Shown one piece after another: positions 9,281 to 17,116 of a stretch of DNA of 64,000 bases. The notes under the pieces were generated by a model, which was not told the origin of the DNA, ran no database searches, and was given only the letters and a program-made list of their open reading frames with translations. The first letter of the stretch is position 1; each line of letters starts with the position of its first letter. The stretch lies in contig CAWGTD010000003.1 in NCBI GenBank assembly GCA_963825415.1, positions 744,001-808,000 on the forward strand. Reading direction: 5' to 3'. Made by a program: the position numbers and the translations under genes. Origin of the DNA: BP-464 sp963825415 (GTDB lineage Bacteria > Actinomycetota > Thermoleophilia > Solirubrobacterales > Solirubrobacteraceae).

Positions 9281-9299
9281 ATCCTAGGCCGGGCAGACT
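9281..9299. promoter_or_regulatory. Divergent leaderless promoter pair (lipoprotein / MATE)
   Basis: On the minus strand TAGGAT lies 6 nt before the lipoprotein GTG (9274). On the plus strand CAGACT lies 7 nt before the MATE GTG (9307). Only 32 bp separate the start codons and neither gene has a Shine-Dalgarno sequence. Confidence 0.45.
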
Positions 9300-9306
9300 C
9301 CCGCGC

Positions 9307-10617
9307 GTGCGCCGCCGCTCGGAATACGACCGCGAGATCGTGCGGCTCGCCGTGCCGGCCCTCGGCGCGCTGGCCGCCGAGCCGCTCTACCTGCTGACCG
9401 ACACCGCGATCGTCGGCCATCTCGGGACGCCGCAGCTCGCGGCGCTCGCTCTGGCCGGTGCGCTGCTCGGCACGCTGGCCACGCTGTGCAACTTCCTGGC
9501 CTACGGCGTCACCGCGCAGGTGGCCCGGCTGCACGGCGCCGGCGACGAGGCGCGAGCGGGCGCGGTGGCGGCGCAGGCGCTGTGGGTGGCGGTCGGGCTG
9601 GGCGTGATCGTCGCCGGTCTCGCCGCGGGGTTCGCGGGGCCCGCGATCCGTGCGCTCGGCGGCCACGGCCGCGTCGGCGAGCTCGGCACGACGTTCCTGC
9701 GCATCGGCGCCCTGGGGCTGCCGTTCGCGCTCATCGCGCTGGCCGGCCAGGGCTACCTCCGCGGGACCGCCGACCTGCGCAGCCCGCTGCGGATCGTCGT
9801 CCTTGCGAACCTCGCCAACGTCTTCCTCGAGGTCCTGTTCGTCTACGGCTTCGACTGGGGCCTGCCGGGCTCGGCGTGGGGGACGGTCATCGCCCAGCTC
9901 GGCATGGGCGCGGCGTTCGCGGCGCGGCTGCTCGGCGCGCCTGCGGGCGCACTCGGGCGCAGGCCGCGCTGGGCGGGCATGCGCCCGCTGTTGCGGATGG
10001 GCAGCTCGCTGGTGCTGCGCACCGGGTCGCTGCTCGCGGCGTTCACGCTCGCCGGGGCGATCCTCGCGCGGGTGGGCAGCGCGTCGCTCGGCGCGCACCA
10101 GATCGCCTTTCAGCTGTTCGTGTTCCTGGCTCTGGTCCTCGACGCCGTCGCGATCGCGGGCCAGGTGATCGTCGGTCGCAGGCTCGGCGCGGGCGACGCT
10201 GCCGGGGCGCGCGCGGCCGCACGACGGATGATCGAGCTGTCTGTGTGCGCCGGGGTGGTCTTCGCGGTCGCCCTGCTGGCTCTGCGCGGCGTGCTGCCGC
10301 ACGCCTTCACCGACGACGACCGCGTGATCGAGCGTGCGCACACGCTCTGGCCGCTGTTCGCGCTGATGCAGCCCGTCGGCGCCGCGGTCTTCGCCCTCGA
10401 CGGGATCCTGCTCGGCGCCGGTGAGGCCGGCTACCTGGCGTGGAGCATGCTCGCGGCGCTTGCCGCCTTCGCTCCCGTGGCGATCGCCTCGCTGCACTTC
10501 GACTGGGGCGTGATCGGCGTCTGGGCCGGCCTGAACCTGCTCATGCTCGTCCGCCTGGCGACCTGCGGAGCCCGCTTCGCGGGCGGGGCCTGGCAACGCA
10601 CCGGCGCGCCGGCGTGA
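9307..10617 (+). CDS. MATE-family efflux transporter (DinF type)
   Basis: A 436-residue integral membrane protein with about 12 predicted helices and the internal two-fold repeat of MATE exporters. Diagnostic strings are EPLYLLTDTAIVGHLGTPQLAALAL near the N-terminus and AYGVTAQVARLHGAG in helix 2, both typical of the DinF branch. The family exports cationic drugs or metabolites using Na+ or H+ gradients; the substrate here is unknown. It uses a GTG start with no ribosome binding site, and its 3' end meets the ppk2 3' end. Confidence 0.88.
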   Translation: MRRRSEYDREIVRLAVPALGALAAEPLYLLTDTAIVGHLGTPQLAALALAGALLGTLATLCNFLAYGVTAQVARLHGAGDEARAGAVAAQALWVAVGLGVIVAGLAAGFAGPAIRALGGHGRVGELGTTFLRIGALGLPFALIALAGQGYLRGTADLRSPLRIVVLANLANVFLEVLFVYGFDWGLPGSAWGTVIAQLGMGAAFAARLLGAPAGALGRRPRWAGMRPLLRMGSSLVLRTGSLLAAFTLAGAILARVGSASLGAHQIAFQLFVFLALVLDAVAIAGQVIVGRRLGAGDAAGARAAARRMIELSVCAGVVFAVALLALRGVLPHAFTDDDRVIERAHTLWPLFALMQPVGAAVFALDGILLGAGEAGYLAWSMLAALAAFAPVAIASLHFDWGVIGVWAGLNLLMLVRLATCGARFAGGAWQRTGAPA

Positions 10618-10620
10618 GCG

Positions 10621-11400
10621 TCAGGCGTCAGGAGGCGGCGGCGGCTCGAACCCGTGGCGCCGCATGCCTTCCTCGATGACCGCGATCGCCGTCTCCATGA
10701 CCCGTACCCGCGCCCAGCGCTTGGAGTCGCCCTCGACGACGACCCAGGGCGCCCACTCGGTGTCGTTGCGGGCGAGCATGTCCTCGATCGCCACGACGTA
10801 CTCCTTGCGCTTGGCCCGGTTGCGCCAGTCCTCGTCGGTGAGCTTGTAGGACTTCAGCGGGTCGTTCGCGCGCTTCTCGAACCGCTCGAGCTGCTCTTCG
10901 TCGGAGACGTGCATCCAGAACTTGCAGAAGATCATGCCGTCGGCCGCCAGCATGCGCTCGAACCCGTTGATCTCGTCGTAGGCGCGCTTCCACTGCTCCT
11001 TGGTGGCGAACCCCTCGACGCGCTCGACGAGCACGCGCCCGTACCAGGAGCGGTCGACGATCGCCATGCCGCCCCACCCCGGCAGGGCGGGGCCGAAGCG
11101 GTGCAGGTAGTGGTGGCGCTTCTCGTCGGCGGTGGGCGCGGCGAACGCCACGTAGCGCACGTGGCGGGGGTCGAGGTGGGTGTTCAGGCGCTTGATCGCC
11201 CCGCCCTTGCCGCTGGCGTCCCAGCCCTCGAAGACCAGGCAGAGCGGTGGTCCCAGCCGGCGTTCGCCGTCCGCGTAGGGGACCATCCCGCCCAGCGCCA
11301 GGCGCAGGTGGGCCAGGCGGTTGCCACCCGCTTGAAGGCGCTCGGCCTCCTCCTCGCGAGAGAGCTTGAGCGAGAGGTCGACCTTGTCCAGACGGCCCAT
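10621..11400 (-). CDS. ppk2: Polyphosphate kinase 2 family protein
   Basis: A 259-residue PPK2-family phosphotransferase. Walker A is FEGWDASGKGG at 58-68, followed by the lid-region strings HYLHRFGPALPGWG and VDRSWYGRVLVERVEGF and by RAKRKEYVVAIEDML. Family members move phosphate between polyphosphate and nucleoside mono- or diphosphates; which class this is cannot be decided by eye. The ATG at 11400 gives the usual length. It is divergent from the HTH gene at 11504, with a 103-bp regulatory gap between them. Confidence 0.9.
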   Translation of the reverse strand: MGRLDKVDLSLKLSREEEAERLQAGGNRLAHLRLALGGMVPYADGERRLGPPLCLVFEGWDASGKGGAIKRLNTHLDPRHVRYVAFAAPTADEKRHHYLHRFGPALPGWGGMAIVDRSWYGRVLVERVEGFATKEQWKRAYDEINGFERMLAADGMIFCKFWMHVSDEEQLERFEKRANDPLKSYKLTDEDWRNRAKRKEYVVAIEDMLARNDTEWAPWVVVEGDSKRWARVRVMETAIAVIEEGMRRHGFEPPPPPDA

Positions 11401-11442
11401 CGGTGTCGCATAGTCGCACGCAGCGCTCGCCTTCGGCCAGGG

Positions 11443-11460
11443 AAGCTGCGCAAAGCTGCA
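11443..11460 (+). promoter_or_regulatory. Shared motif AAGCTGCGCAA + AGCTGCA, copy 1
   Basis: In the gap between ppk2 and the BldC-like gene, AAGCTGCGCAA is directly followed by AGCTGCA. The same two words, in the same order and spaced by 4 extra bp, occur on the minus strand at 15703-15724 between the K+ channel gene and the second MerR gene. A shared operator is the simplest explanation. Confidence 0.4.
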
Positions 11461-11503
11461 TCGACCCTCGGAAAGGCACCCGAAACCTCCGTACACCTCT
11501 CCC

Positions 11504-11815
11504 ATGAGCGCAAAGATCCACAAGCTGGGCTTGACCACCTCCGAGGCCGCCCGTCACCTCGGCGTGTCGTTGTCGACGATTCGCCGCTGGTCGGACCTCG
11601 GCCACCTGCGGGGCTATCGCACGCCGGGCGGCCAGCGCCGCTTCAGCGTCGAGCAGCTCGACGACTTCATCACCTCGCTGGAGTCCAGCGGGCCGCGTAC
11701 CCCGGCTCCGGCCGAGGGCGAGTCCGTGCCGCGCTTCGCGGCCGACCCCGGGCGACGCGCCTTCGGGCCGTTCGAGGACGAGGGGTCCGATCCGGACCCG
11801 CCGGCGGCCGCCTAG
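11504..11815 (+). CDS. BldC/MerR-like helix-turn-helix DNA-binding protein
   Basis: A 103-residue protein with a single winged HTH of the MerR/BldC/excisionase type at about residues 9-60. The string LTTSEAARHLGVSLSTIRRWSDLG is the helix-turn-helix and YRTPGGQRRFSVEQL the wing. The C-terminal 40 residues are Pro/Glu/Asp-rich and likely disordered. BldC in Streptomyces is a small developmental regulator with the same layout, so a role as a transcription factor is well supported but its targets are unknown. The start context CCCATGAGCGC is also found at the MerR gene at 15759. Confidence 0.8.
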   Translation: MSAKIHKLGLTTSEAARHLGVSLSTIRRWSDLGHLRGYRTPGGQRRFSVEQLDDFITSLESSGPRTPAPAEGESVPRFAADPGRRAFGPFEDEGSDPDPPAAA

Positions 11816-11820
11816 GACTT

Positions 11821-13150
11821 CTAGATCTGGCCCTGGGGCGCCGCGGCCTCGTCGATGCGGCGCAACAGGTCCAGCTCGCTGTCGTAGTCGGCCGCGTCGG
11901 CGTGGCGGTAGTCGGTCCCCCGGCCCGCCAACACCTGCGCGAGCGACTCGACGACGCTCGGATCGAGCTGCTTGCCGGCGACCCGGCGCAGCTCGTTGAG
12001 CGCCTCGAACGAGGTCATCGGCGTGCGGTAGGTGTCGGGTGCGGTGAGCGTGTCGTAGACCTCGGCCACCGCGACGATCCGCGCGATCTCGGGGATCTCC
12101 TCGCCCTCGAGGCCGTCGGGGTAGCCGCGTCCGTCCCAGCGCTCGTGGTGGGCGCGAACGATCGACGCCACCGGTCCGTAGAGGCCGACATCGCGCAGCA
12201 GGTCGGCACCGATCGTCGGATGCCGGCGGATCGTCCGCCAGTCCGGGTCGGTCAGCGTCGTTCCCCGCTCCATCACGCGGTCCGACAGCGCGAAGCGCCC
12301 GATGTCGTGCAGCAGCCCGGCGGTCTGGGCCAACTCCTGGTCGCGCTTGGGCAGCCCGCGATGCACCGCCATGTCGCGGCTGAACTTGCGCGACCGCCGC
12401 GCCGTGGCGCGCCGCGCGCGGATCGCGTTCGTCGAGCGTGCGCACCAGCCCGCTGAGCACGCCCCACGACAGCGCGGCGTAGGCCCGCGCCCGCTCGCGC
12501 GCCTGGATCACCAGGCGGATCATGTACGAGAACGCCACGACGACCAGCGCGGCGAAGGTCATCGCCGCCAGGCCCGACTGCACGTAGAGCTCGGCGAGCG
12601 CCACGGTGAGCGCGACGTTGAGGGCGATCGCGGGGAGCAGCTCCGGCTGGGGCCTGAGCGCACCGAGGATGGGGCGGCCCGCGCGCAGGGCGATCAGGCT
12701 CGAGATCGCGACGAAGTTGACGGCCAAGGACGCGACGCCGATGCCGGCGATCGCGAGGGCGAACTCCGGCGACGTGTGCCGCAGCTCGGGGAACACGGCG
12801 CCGGTGGCGATGGCCGGCAGGCCGACCCCGGCGATGTTCTGGACGATCGACTGCTTCGGGTAGCGGTGGCGCAGCCAGTCGGCCGCCTCCGCGACCACCG
12901 CGAGCAGGAACGCCGGAGCGGGACCGAGGAACGCCGCGGCGAGCATGACCACCGCGAAGGTCGCCGAGAGGTTCAGCCGGCCTTCCACCGCGGTGGCGAG
13001 CACGCCCGAGAGGACGCAGACGCCGAGCAGGACGATGAACAGGCTGTCGCCGAGGTGGCGATCAGCGGTCAGCGCGAACCAGGTGAAGCCGGCGATGGCG
13101 CCGACCAGCGAGATCGCGAGATGGGCTCGCGGATGGCCCTCCTGGCTCAC
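11821..13150 (-). CDS. Membrane-anchored HD-GYP domain phosphodiesterase (frameshifted)
   Basis: After removing one base near 12388-12396 the gene encodes 442 residues: about six or seven membrane helices (residues 10-220) and a C-terminal HD-GYP domain. Seen in the domain: GLLHDIG (metal-binding HD), IRRHPTIGADLL, HHERWDGRGYPDGL with an intact GYP motif, and VAEVYDTLTA. Intact HD-GYP proteins usually hydrolyse cyclic di-GMP. The N-terminal membrane part resembles a MASE-type sensor but I cannot name it. The GTG start at 13150 has GGAAGG upstream. The break falls between TLDERDPRAARH and KFSRDMAVHRGL. Confidence 0.75.
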
Positions 13151-13224
13151 GCCTGGACCTTCCCAGAAGACCCAGACGCGAGCGAGGTGGGGTGCTTCGT
13201 CGGAGCGTCAGCCCCGAGTCGGCC

Positions 13225-13314
13225 TTAGTGGCCGCTGAAGTAACCGCCGAAGGCGGCGATAACACCAGTAAGGGCAATCGCGGCAGGCAGAAGGCGAATC
13301 GTGTTCTTGGTCAT
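13225..13314 (-). CDS. Possible 29-residue membrane peptide
   Basis: A short open frame from ATG to TAA. The product starts MTKNTIRLLP, has one hydrophobic segment (residues 8-24) and ends GGYFSGH. A basic N-terminus followed by one short helix suggests a membrane mini-protein. Codons such as ATT, CTT, GGT and GTT are more frequent than in neighbouring genes. No convincing ribosome binding site is seen; only a weak GAG precedes the ATG. It lies between the HD-GYP gene and the operator-like repeats of the MerR gene. I do not recognise a family and it could be chance. Confidence 0.35.
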   Translation of the reverse strand: MTKNTIRLLPAAIALTGVIAAFGGYFSGH

Positions 13315-13336
13315 GCATACTTACTCGGCACCAATC

Positions 13337-13376
13337 TGCACAGGTTTAGGCGCAAAACCTGCACTAAACCGTGCAC
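13337..13376 (+). promoter_or_regulatory. Operator-like array of AAACC(N)TGCAC repeats
   Basis: Three copies of a related word are packed into 40 bp: TGCACAGGTTT (inverted copy, 13337-13347), AAACCTGCAC (13355-13364) and AAACCGTGCAC (13366-13376). Copies 1 and 2 form a hairpin with arms CAGGTTT/AAACCTG. The array is 40 bp upstream of the MerR/cobalamin-fold regulator start and the local sequence is unusually A/T-rich. Arrays of half-sites are typical for CarH/LitR-type regulators, so autoregulation is plausible. Confidence 0.45.
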
Positions 13377-13415
13377 AGCTCGCCAAAAGCCCCAAAACAT
13401 GGTCCCCTTCGGCAA

Positions 13416-14277
13416 GTGCGCACCCTGAAGACCAGCGAAGCTGCGTCGCTGCTGAACGTCAGCGCGAACACGCTGCGCGCCTGGGAGCGCCGGTTCGACT
13501 ACCCCAAGCCTCAGCGCACGGCCGGCAAACACCGCGTCTACGTGTTCGGCGAGGTGGCCGCCTTGCGTGACGCGCTGCGCGACGGCCTCTCGATCTCCTC
13601 GGCCGTCAGCCGCGCGCGCGAGTCGCTGCGCAGCGACACCCACATCCTTGTCGGCGCGCTTGCCTCGTTCGAGCTCGATCGCGCCGACGGCGCGATGGAG
13701 GCCGCGCTCGCGATGCGCTCCGTCGAGCGCACCGTCGAAGAGGTCCTGCTCCCCTCGGTCGCCGAGCTCGCACGTCGCCAGGGCACCGACAGCACCGCCT
13801 GGGCGCTGGGCTGCCGCTGGGCGATCGAGTGGCTGCGCCGCGCCCAGCGGATGACCCCGCCGCCGGCACGCCCCGGGGCGCTGCTGATCGGCGACGCCAC
13901 CGACGGACGATCTCGACGCCGACGCCCCCGCGGTCCGCGCGCTGGAGCTCTTCGCCGGCCGCATGGGCATCCGCGTCGCGTCGGTGCCGGTCGCCAACCA
14001 CACCGGGGTCGCCGAGCTGCTGACCGCGCTGCGCCCCGGCGCGGTGATCATCGCCGGCGCCAGCGCCGCCGACGACGAGGTCGCGCGCTTCGCCTACGCG
14101 GTGCGCTCGGCCGGCGGCGCGCTGCCGCTGGCGGTCTTCCGCCGCGACGCGGCCGGCGGCGAACAGATCAGCGCGGTGCCCTCGCTGCCGGCGTCCCCGT
14201 CGGAGGCGACCGCCCAGGCGCTCGCCATGCTCGACGGCCACGCTCTGCCCATCGGCCGCCGGAGGGCCGGCTCATGA
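13416..14277 (+). CDS. MerR regulator with degenerate cobalamin-binding-like domain (frameshifted)
   Basis: One extra G at 13905-13906 splits the gene; without it 286 residues result. Residues 1-70 form a MerR HTH (LKTSEAASLLNVSANTLRAW, then HRVYVFGEVAALRDAL). The middle carries the helical module seen in CarH/LitR regulators (RSVERTVEEVLLPSV), and the C-terminus looks like a Rossmann-type cobalamin-binding fold (GIRVASVPVANHTGVAELL, GAVIIAGASAADDEV). The B12 signature motifs (WxxxEH, DxHxxG) are not visible, so another or no ligand is likely. The GTG at 13416 is the only sensible start. It is a paralogue of the gene at 15759 and its stop overlaps the next start (ATGA). Confidence 0.72.
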
Positions 14278-14780
14278 CACCCGCCCGCGCACTGCGCGCC
14301 ATCCCTTCTCCCGGCGTCGCCGACCACGGCCCGTACGTCGCCTTCTGCGGTCACTGCGGCAAGCCGCCGGCCGACGGCGCCGCGCCCGACGGTGAGTCGC
14401 GCGTCTGCACCCGCTGCAACCTCGGCCTGCTGCTCGACGCGCCCGCCGCCGTCGCGCCCAAGCCCGACGAGGCGTTCCTCGTCGTCGACCGCACGCTGAC
14501 CGTGTGCGCGCTCTCGCGCCGCGCCGAGAAGCTGCTCGGCGTGCGCGAGGTCGATGTCGTCGACCGCCACATCACCGACCTGCTGGTCCCCGCCGACGCC
14601 GAGGCCCAGGGGCCCCACGCGCTCAGCGCGCTGCTCGTCGAGGCGGCGACCGACGGCGGCGACGAAGGCGGCGCCCGTGCGGTGGTCCGGCCGATCGACG
14701 AGTTCGGCGTGCGGTTTCCCGCTCGGATCGGCCCCTGCGGGCCGGTCGCGGGCGCACTGGTCGTCCTGGCGAACGACTAA
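14274..14780 (+). CDS. Zinc-ribbon plus PAS-domain protein
   Basis: A 168-residue protein translationally coupled to the MerR gene by an ATGA overlap. Residues about 22-48 contain two CxxC knuckles (FCGHCGKPP, then VCTRCNLGL), a typical zinc ribbon. Residues 60-165 look like a PAS sensor domain (DEAFLVVDRTLTVCALSRRAEKLLG, then RHITDLLVPADAE). No output domain is present, so it may bind and modulate the MerR protein. Similar zinc-ribbon/PAS proteins occur in actinobacteria but I know of no defined function. It is convergent with the K+ channel gene; the two stops overlap. Confidence 0.65.
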   Translation: MTPARALRAIPSPGVADHGPYVAFCGHCGKPPADGAAPDGESRVCTRCNLGLLLDAPAAVAPKPDEAFLVVDRTLTVCALSRRAEKLLGVREVDVVDRHITDLLVPADAEAQGPHALSALLVEAATDGGDEGGARAVVRPIDEFGVRFPARIGPCGPVAGALVVLAND

Positions 14781-15700
14781 CCAGGCGGCTTGTCGCCGCC
14801 CGCCCGCTCGATCCGGTCGAGCCGCTGGACGATCTCGCTGAGCAGCTCGTCGATCGACCGCTGCTCGCGCTCGATGTCGCGCGTCTCGCGCTCGAGCTCC
14901 TGCTGCTCGCGCTCGATCGCCTGCTGCTCGCGCCGAATGTCGCCCTGGCTGCGGATGAAGCGCTCGGCGGCGCCCGCGGTGAGGATTGCGATGAAGCCGA
15001 TGCCGACGAGCATCACCGCGATCGCGATGATCCGCCCGGTCGACGTCATGGGCACGATGTCGCCGTAGCCGACGGTGGTCACCGTCGTCATCGCCCACCA
15101 CACACCGTCCCAAGTCGACAGGTGCGGGGTGTGCTCGGTCCTCTCCACGGCGGCGAACGCCGCGCCGCCGCCGATGACCGTGAGGACAGCGAGGACGGCT
15201 GCGTCGCGGATGCCCTCGGTGCTCAGCATTCGGCGCAGGATGAATCCCGCCTCGAACAGTCGCAGCAGCCGTATCAGGCGGAAGACCCGGGTCGCCTGGA
15301 GCTCTGCCGGCAGGAACGGCGGCGTCAGCATGATGATCGCCACCTCGAGCGGGTGATGGCGGATCCACTGCCAGGGGTGCGGGCTGACCTTGATCATGAT
15401 GATCGCCTCGCCGAGGAAGGCCAGCCAGATCACCCAGTTCAGGACGATGCCCAGATCGTCCAACCACAACGGCAGGTTGTGGGTCTCCTCGATGATGATC
15501 GCGGGGATCGTCAGCAGCGCGAAGATGAGCATCGGCAGCTCGAGGCGTCGCTGGATCTCCTTGGCGCGGTCGTCCACGGCGAGACGATTCTTCGACGGCC
15601 GGGCGGCGGTGCCCTGCCGGAACCGCCCGCGGGTACGGGAGCGTGCACCCACCCGTCGCGGCCCCTCTCCGGACTCCTTCCCACGCAGAAAAGTGGCCAT
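14777..15700 (-). CDS. Voltage-gated potassium channel-like protein
   Basis: A 307-residue 6-TM channel subunit. The basic N-terminus is cytoplasmic, S1-S3 span about 55-130, S4 is an Arg-rich helix at 138-158 (RVFRLIRLLRLFEAGFILRR), and the pore loop carries the K+ selectivity filter TVGYGD at 209-214. S6 is followed by a long charged coiled coil (about 245-300, repeats of EREQQ/EREQR) that should drive tetramerisation. All essential K+-channel features are present. Its promoter region is shared with the divergent MerR gene at 15759 and holds the AAGCTGCGCAA motif. Confidence 0.88.
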   Translation of the reverse strand: MATFLRGKESGEGPRRVGARSRTRGRFRQGTAARPSKNRLAVDDRAKEIQRRLELPMLIFALLTIPAIIIEETHNLPLWLDDLGIVLNWVIWLAFLGEAIIMIKVSPHPWQWIRHHPLEVAIIMLTPPFLPAELQATRVFRLIRLLRLFEAGFILRRMLSTEGIRDAAVLAVLTVIGGGAAFAAVERTEHTPHLSTWDGVWWAMTTVTTVGYGDIVPMTSTGRIIAIAVMLVGIGFIAILTAGAAERFIRSQGDIRREQQAIEREQQELERETRDIEREQRSIDELLSEIVQRLDRIERAGGDKPPG

Positions 15701-15702
15701 TT

Positions 15703-15724
15703 TGCAGCTGTTCTTGCGCAGCTT
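15703..15724 (-). promoter_or_regulatory. Shared motif AAGCTGCGCAA + AGCTGCA, copy 2
   Basis: Read on the minus strand, AAGCTGCGCAA, then GAAC, then AGCTGCA, ending 2 bp from the K+ channel start codon. It matches the pair of words in front of the BldC-like gene at 11443-11460. Its position over the channel start suggests a repressor site or a site used by the neighbouring MerR protein. Confidence 0.4.
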
Positions 15725-15758
15725 GCGTCAAAGCCGCCAAAGCTCGACAACTTGACCC

Positions 15759-16628
15759 ATGAGCGCCGTGCGCACAAACGCCGCCGCAGCCATGATCGGG
15801 ATCAGCCCCAGCACGCTGCGGTCCTGGGAGCGCCGTTTCGGCTTCCCGACGCCGCGCCGGACCGCCGGCGGCCACCGGCAGTTCGACCTCGTGGAGATCG
15901 AGGCCCTGCGCGCCGCGTTCGAGGACACACAGAACGTCTCGTCGGCGATCTCGATCGCCCGTGAGCGCGGTGCCGGGCCCGCAAGCCCGACGCGCCTGCG
16001 CTCCGCACTGACCCGCTTCGACGAGGACGGCGCCGACCGCGTGATCGAGGAGAGCCTCGCGGTGCGCTCGGTCGAGCGTACGGTCGAGGAGGTCCTGCTG
16101 CCCGCGATCGAGTCGCTCGACGACGGCACCGTCCCGCCCCCTCCGGAGTACAACATCGCCTGGCGCTGGGCGACCGGCTGGCTCGCTGCCCAGCAGCGGG
16201 TCGCGCCCCCGGCGAACCGCCCCGACGCGGTCCTGATCTTCGACGCCAGTCGTGCACCGGACGTCGACGCGCTCTACGCCCAAGGCCTCGAGCTCGCGTT
16301 GCGGCGCAGCGGGCTGCGCACGCTGACGCTGACCCTCGACCTCGACCCCGCGCGCATCACCCGCGCGATGCTCGCCATCGAGCCCCGGACCGTGGTGCTC
16401 ACCGGGCGCCGCGCGTCGCTGGACGCCCTCGGCCGGCTCGTCTACGCCGCCCGCCGGGTCGGCGGCGAGGTGCTCGTCCACGACTTCCGCGGCGCGCTGC
16501 CCGACACCGGCGCCAGCACGGTTCCCCGCCTGCCCGACAGGCCCCTGGCCGCGCGCGACGAGATCGTCGCCGGGCTCGAGCGCGCACCGGTCGCGCCGGT
16601 CGTGCGTCGCACCGCCAAGGCCGTCTGA
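15759..16628 (+). CDS. MerR regulator with degenerate cobalamin-binding-like domain
   Basis: A 289-residue paralogue of the regulator at 13416 with the same three-part layout: MerR HTH at 1-70 (AAAAMIGISPSTLRSWERRFGFP, then HRQFDLVEIEAL), a helical module (RSVERTVEEVLLPAI), and a Rossmann-like C-terminus (RPDAVLIFDASRAPDVDAL, TVVLTGRRASLDALG). Neither WxxxEH nor DxHxxG of B12-binding regulators is seen. Its divergent neighbour is a K+ channel gene, which is the obvious candidate target. There is no ribosome binding site; the start context CCCATGAGCGC is shared with the gene at 11504. This copy is intact. Confidence 0.78.
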   Translation: MSAVRTNAAAAMIGISPSTLRSWERRFGFPTPRRTAGGHRQFDLVEIEALRAAFEDTQNVSSAISIARERGAGPASPTRLRSALTRFDEDGADRVIEESLAVRSVERTVEEVLLPAIESLDDGTVPPPPEYNIAWRWATGWLAAQQRVAPPANRPDAVLIFDASRAPDVDALYAQGLELALRRSGLRTLTLTLDLDPARITRAMLAIEPRTVVLTGRRASLDALGRLVYAARRVGGEVLVHDFRGALPDTGASTVPRLPDRPLAARDEIVAGLERAPVAPVVRRTAKAV

Positions 16629-16669
16629 AGCGCCGCCGCGCGGCGGCCCGAGCCGTCCGGCGCGCCAAC

Positions 16670-16675
16670 TAGTTT
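16670..16675 (+). promoter_or_regulatory. Candidate leaderless -10 hexamer for the MarR gene
   Basis: TAGTTT lies 9 nt before the ATG at 16685, in a 56-bp gap, with no Shine-Dalgarno sequence. Confidence 0.5.
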
Positions 16676-16684
16676 CCGGGCTGG

Positions 16685-17116
16685 ATGACGCTCGTGCCCG
16701 GCGACCCCCTGGCCCACCGCGCGCTCGAGTCGCTCCTGCGCGCCGAGTCCACCGTCCGGCGCCGCCTGTCGGGCGACCTGGAGCGGGAGGGAATCTCGGC
16801 CACGGGCTTCTCGGTCCTGATCGTCCTGGCCACCGCCGGCGGTGAGCTGGAGCTGCGCACGCTGCGCAAGCGCCTGCGCACCTCGAAGGCCAACGCCACC
16901 GAGGTCGTCTCGACGCTCGAGCACCGCGGCCACGTCACCCGCGCGCGCCTACCGACCGACCGCCGCGCGGCCAGCGTCACGCTGACCCTCCGCGGCCGCG
17001 AGGTCGTCGACCGCCTCTTCCCCGAGCACACCGAGCGCGTCAGCCACGCCTTCGCCGTGCTCGACGAGGAGGAGAAGCGCTCGTTGGCCGAAATCTGCCG
17101 CAAGCTCGCTGCCTAG
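16685..17116 (+). CDS. MarR-family transcriptional regulator
   Basis: A 143-residue winged-helix regulator of the MarR family. The HTH lies at about 52-95 (LELRTLRKRLRTSKANATEVVSTLEHRG) and the wing is RLPTDRRAASVTLTLRGREVV, with the DRR motif typical of MarR proteins. Flanking helices at both ends form the dimer interface. Members are usually repressors relieved by small aromatic ligands or oxidation. There is no Cys in a redox position here. The target is not evident: the upstream gene is co-directional and the downstream one convergent with overlapping stops. Confidence 0.88.
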   Translation: MTLVPGDPLAHRALESLLRAESTVRRRLSGDLEREGISATGFSVLIVLATAGGELELRTLRKRLRTSKANATEVVSTLEHRGHVTRARLPTDRRAASVTLTLRGREVVDRLFPEHTERVSHAFAVLDEEEKRSLAEICRKLAA

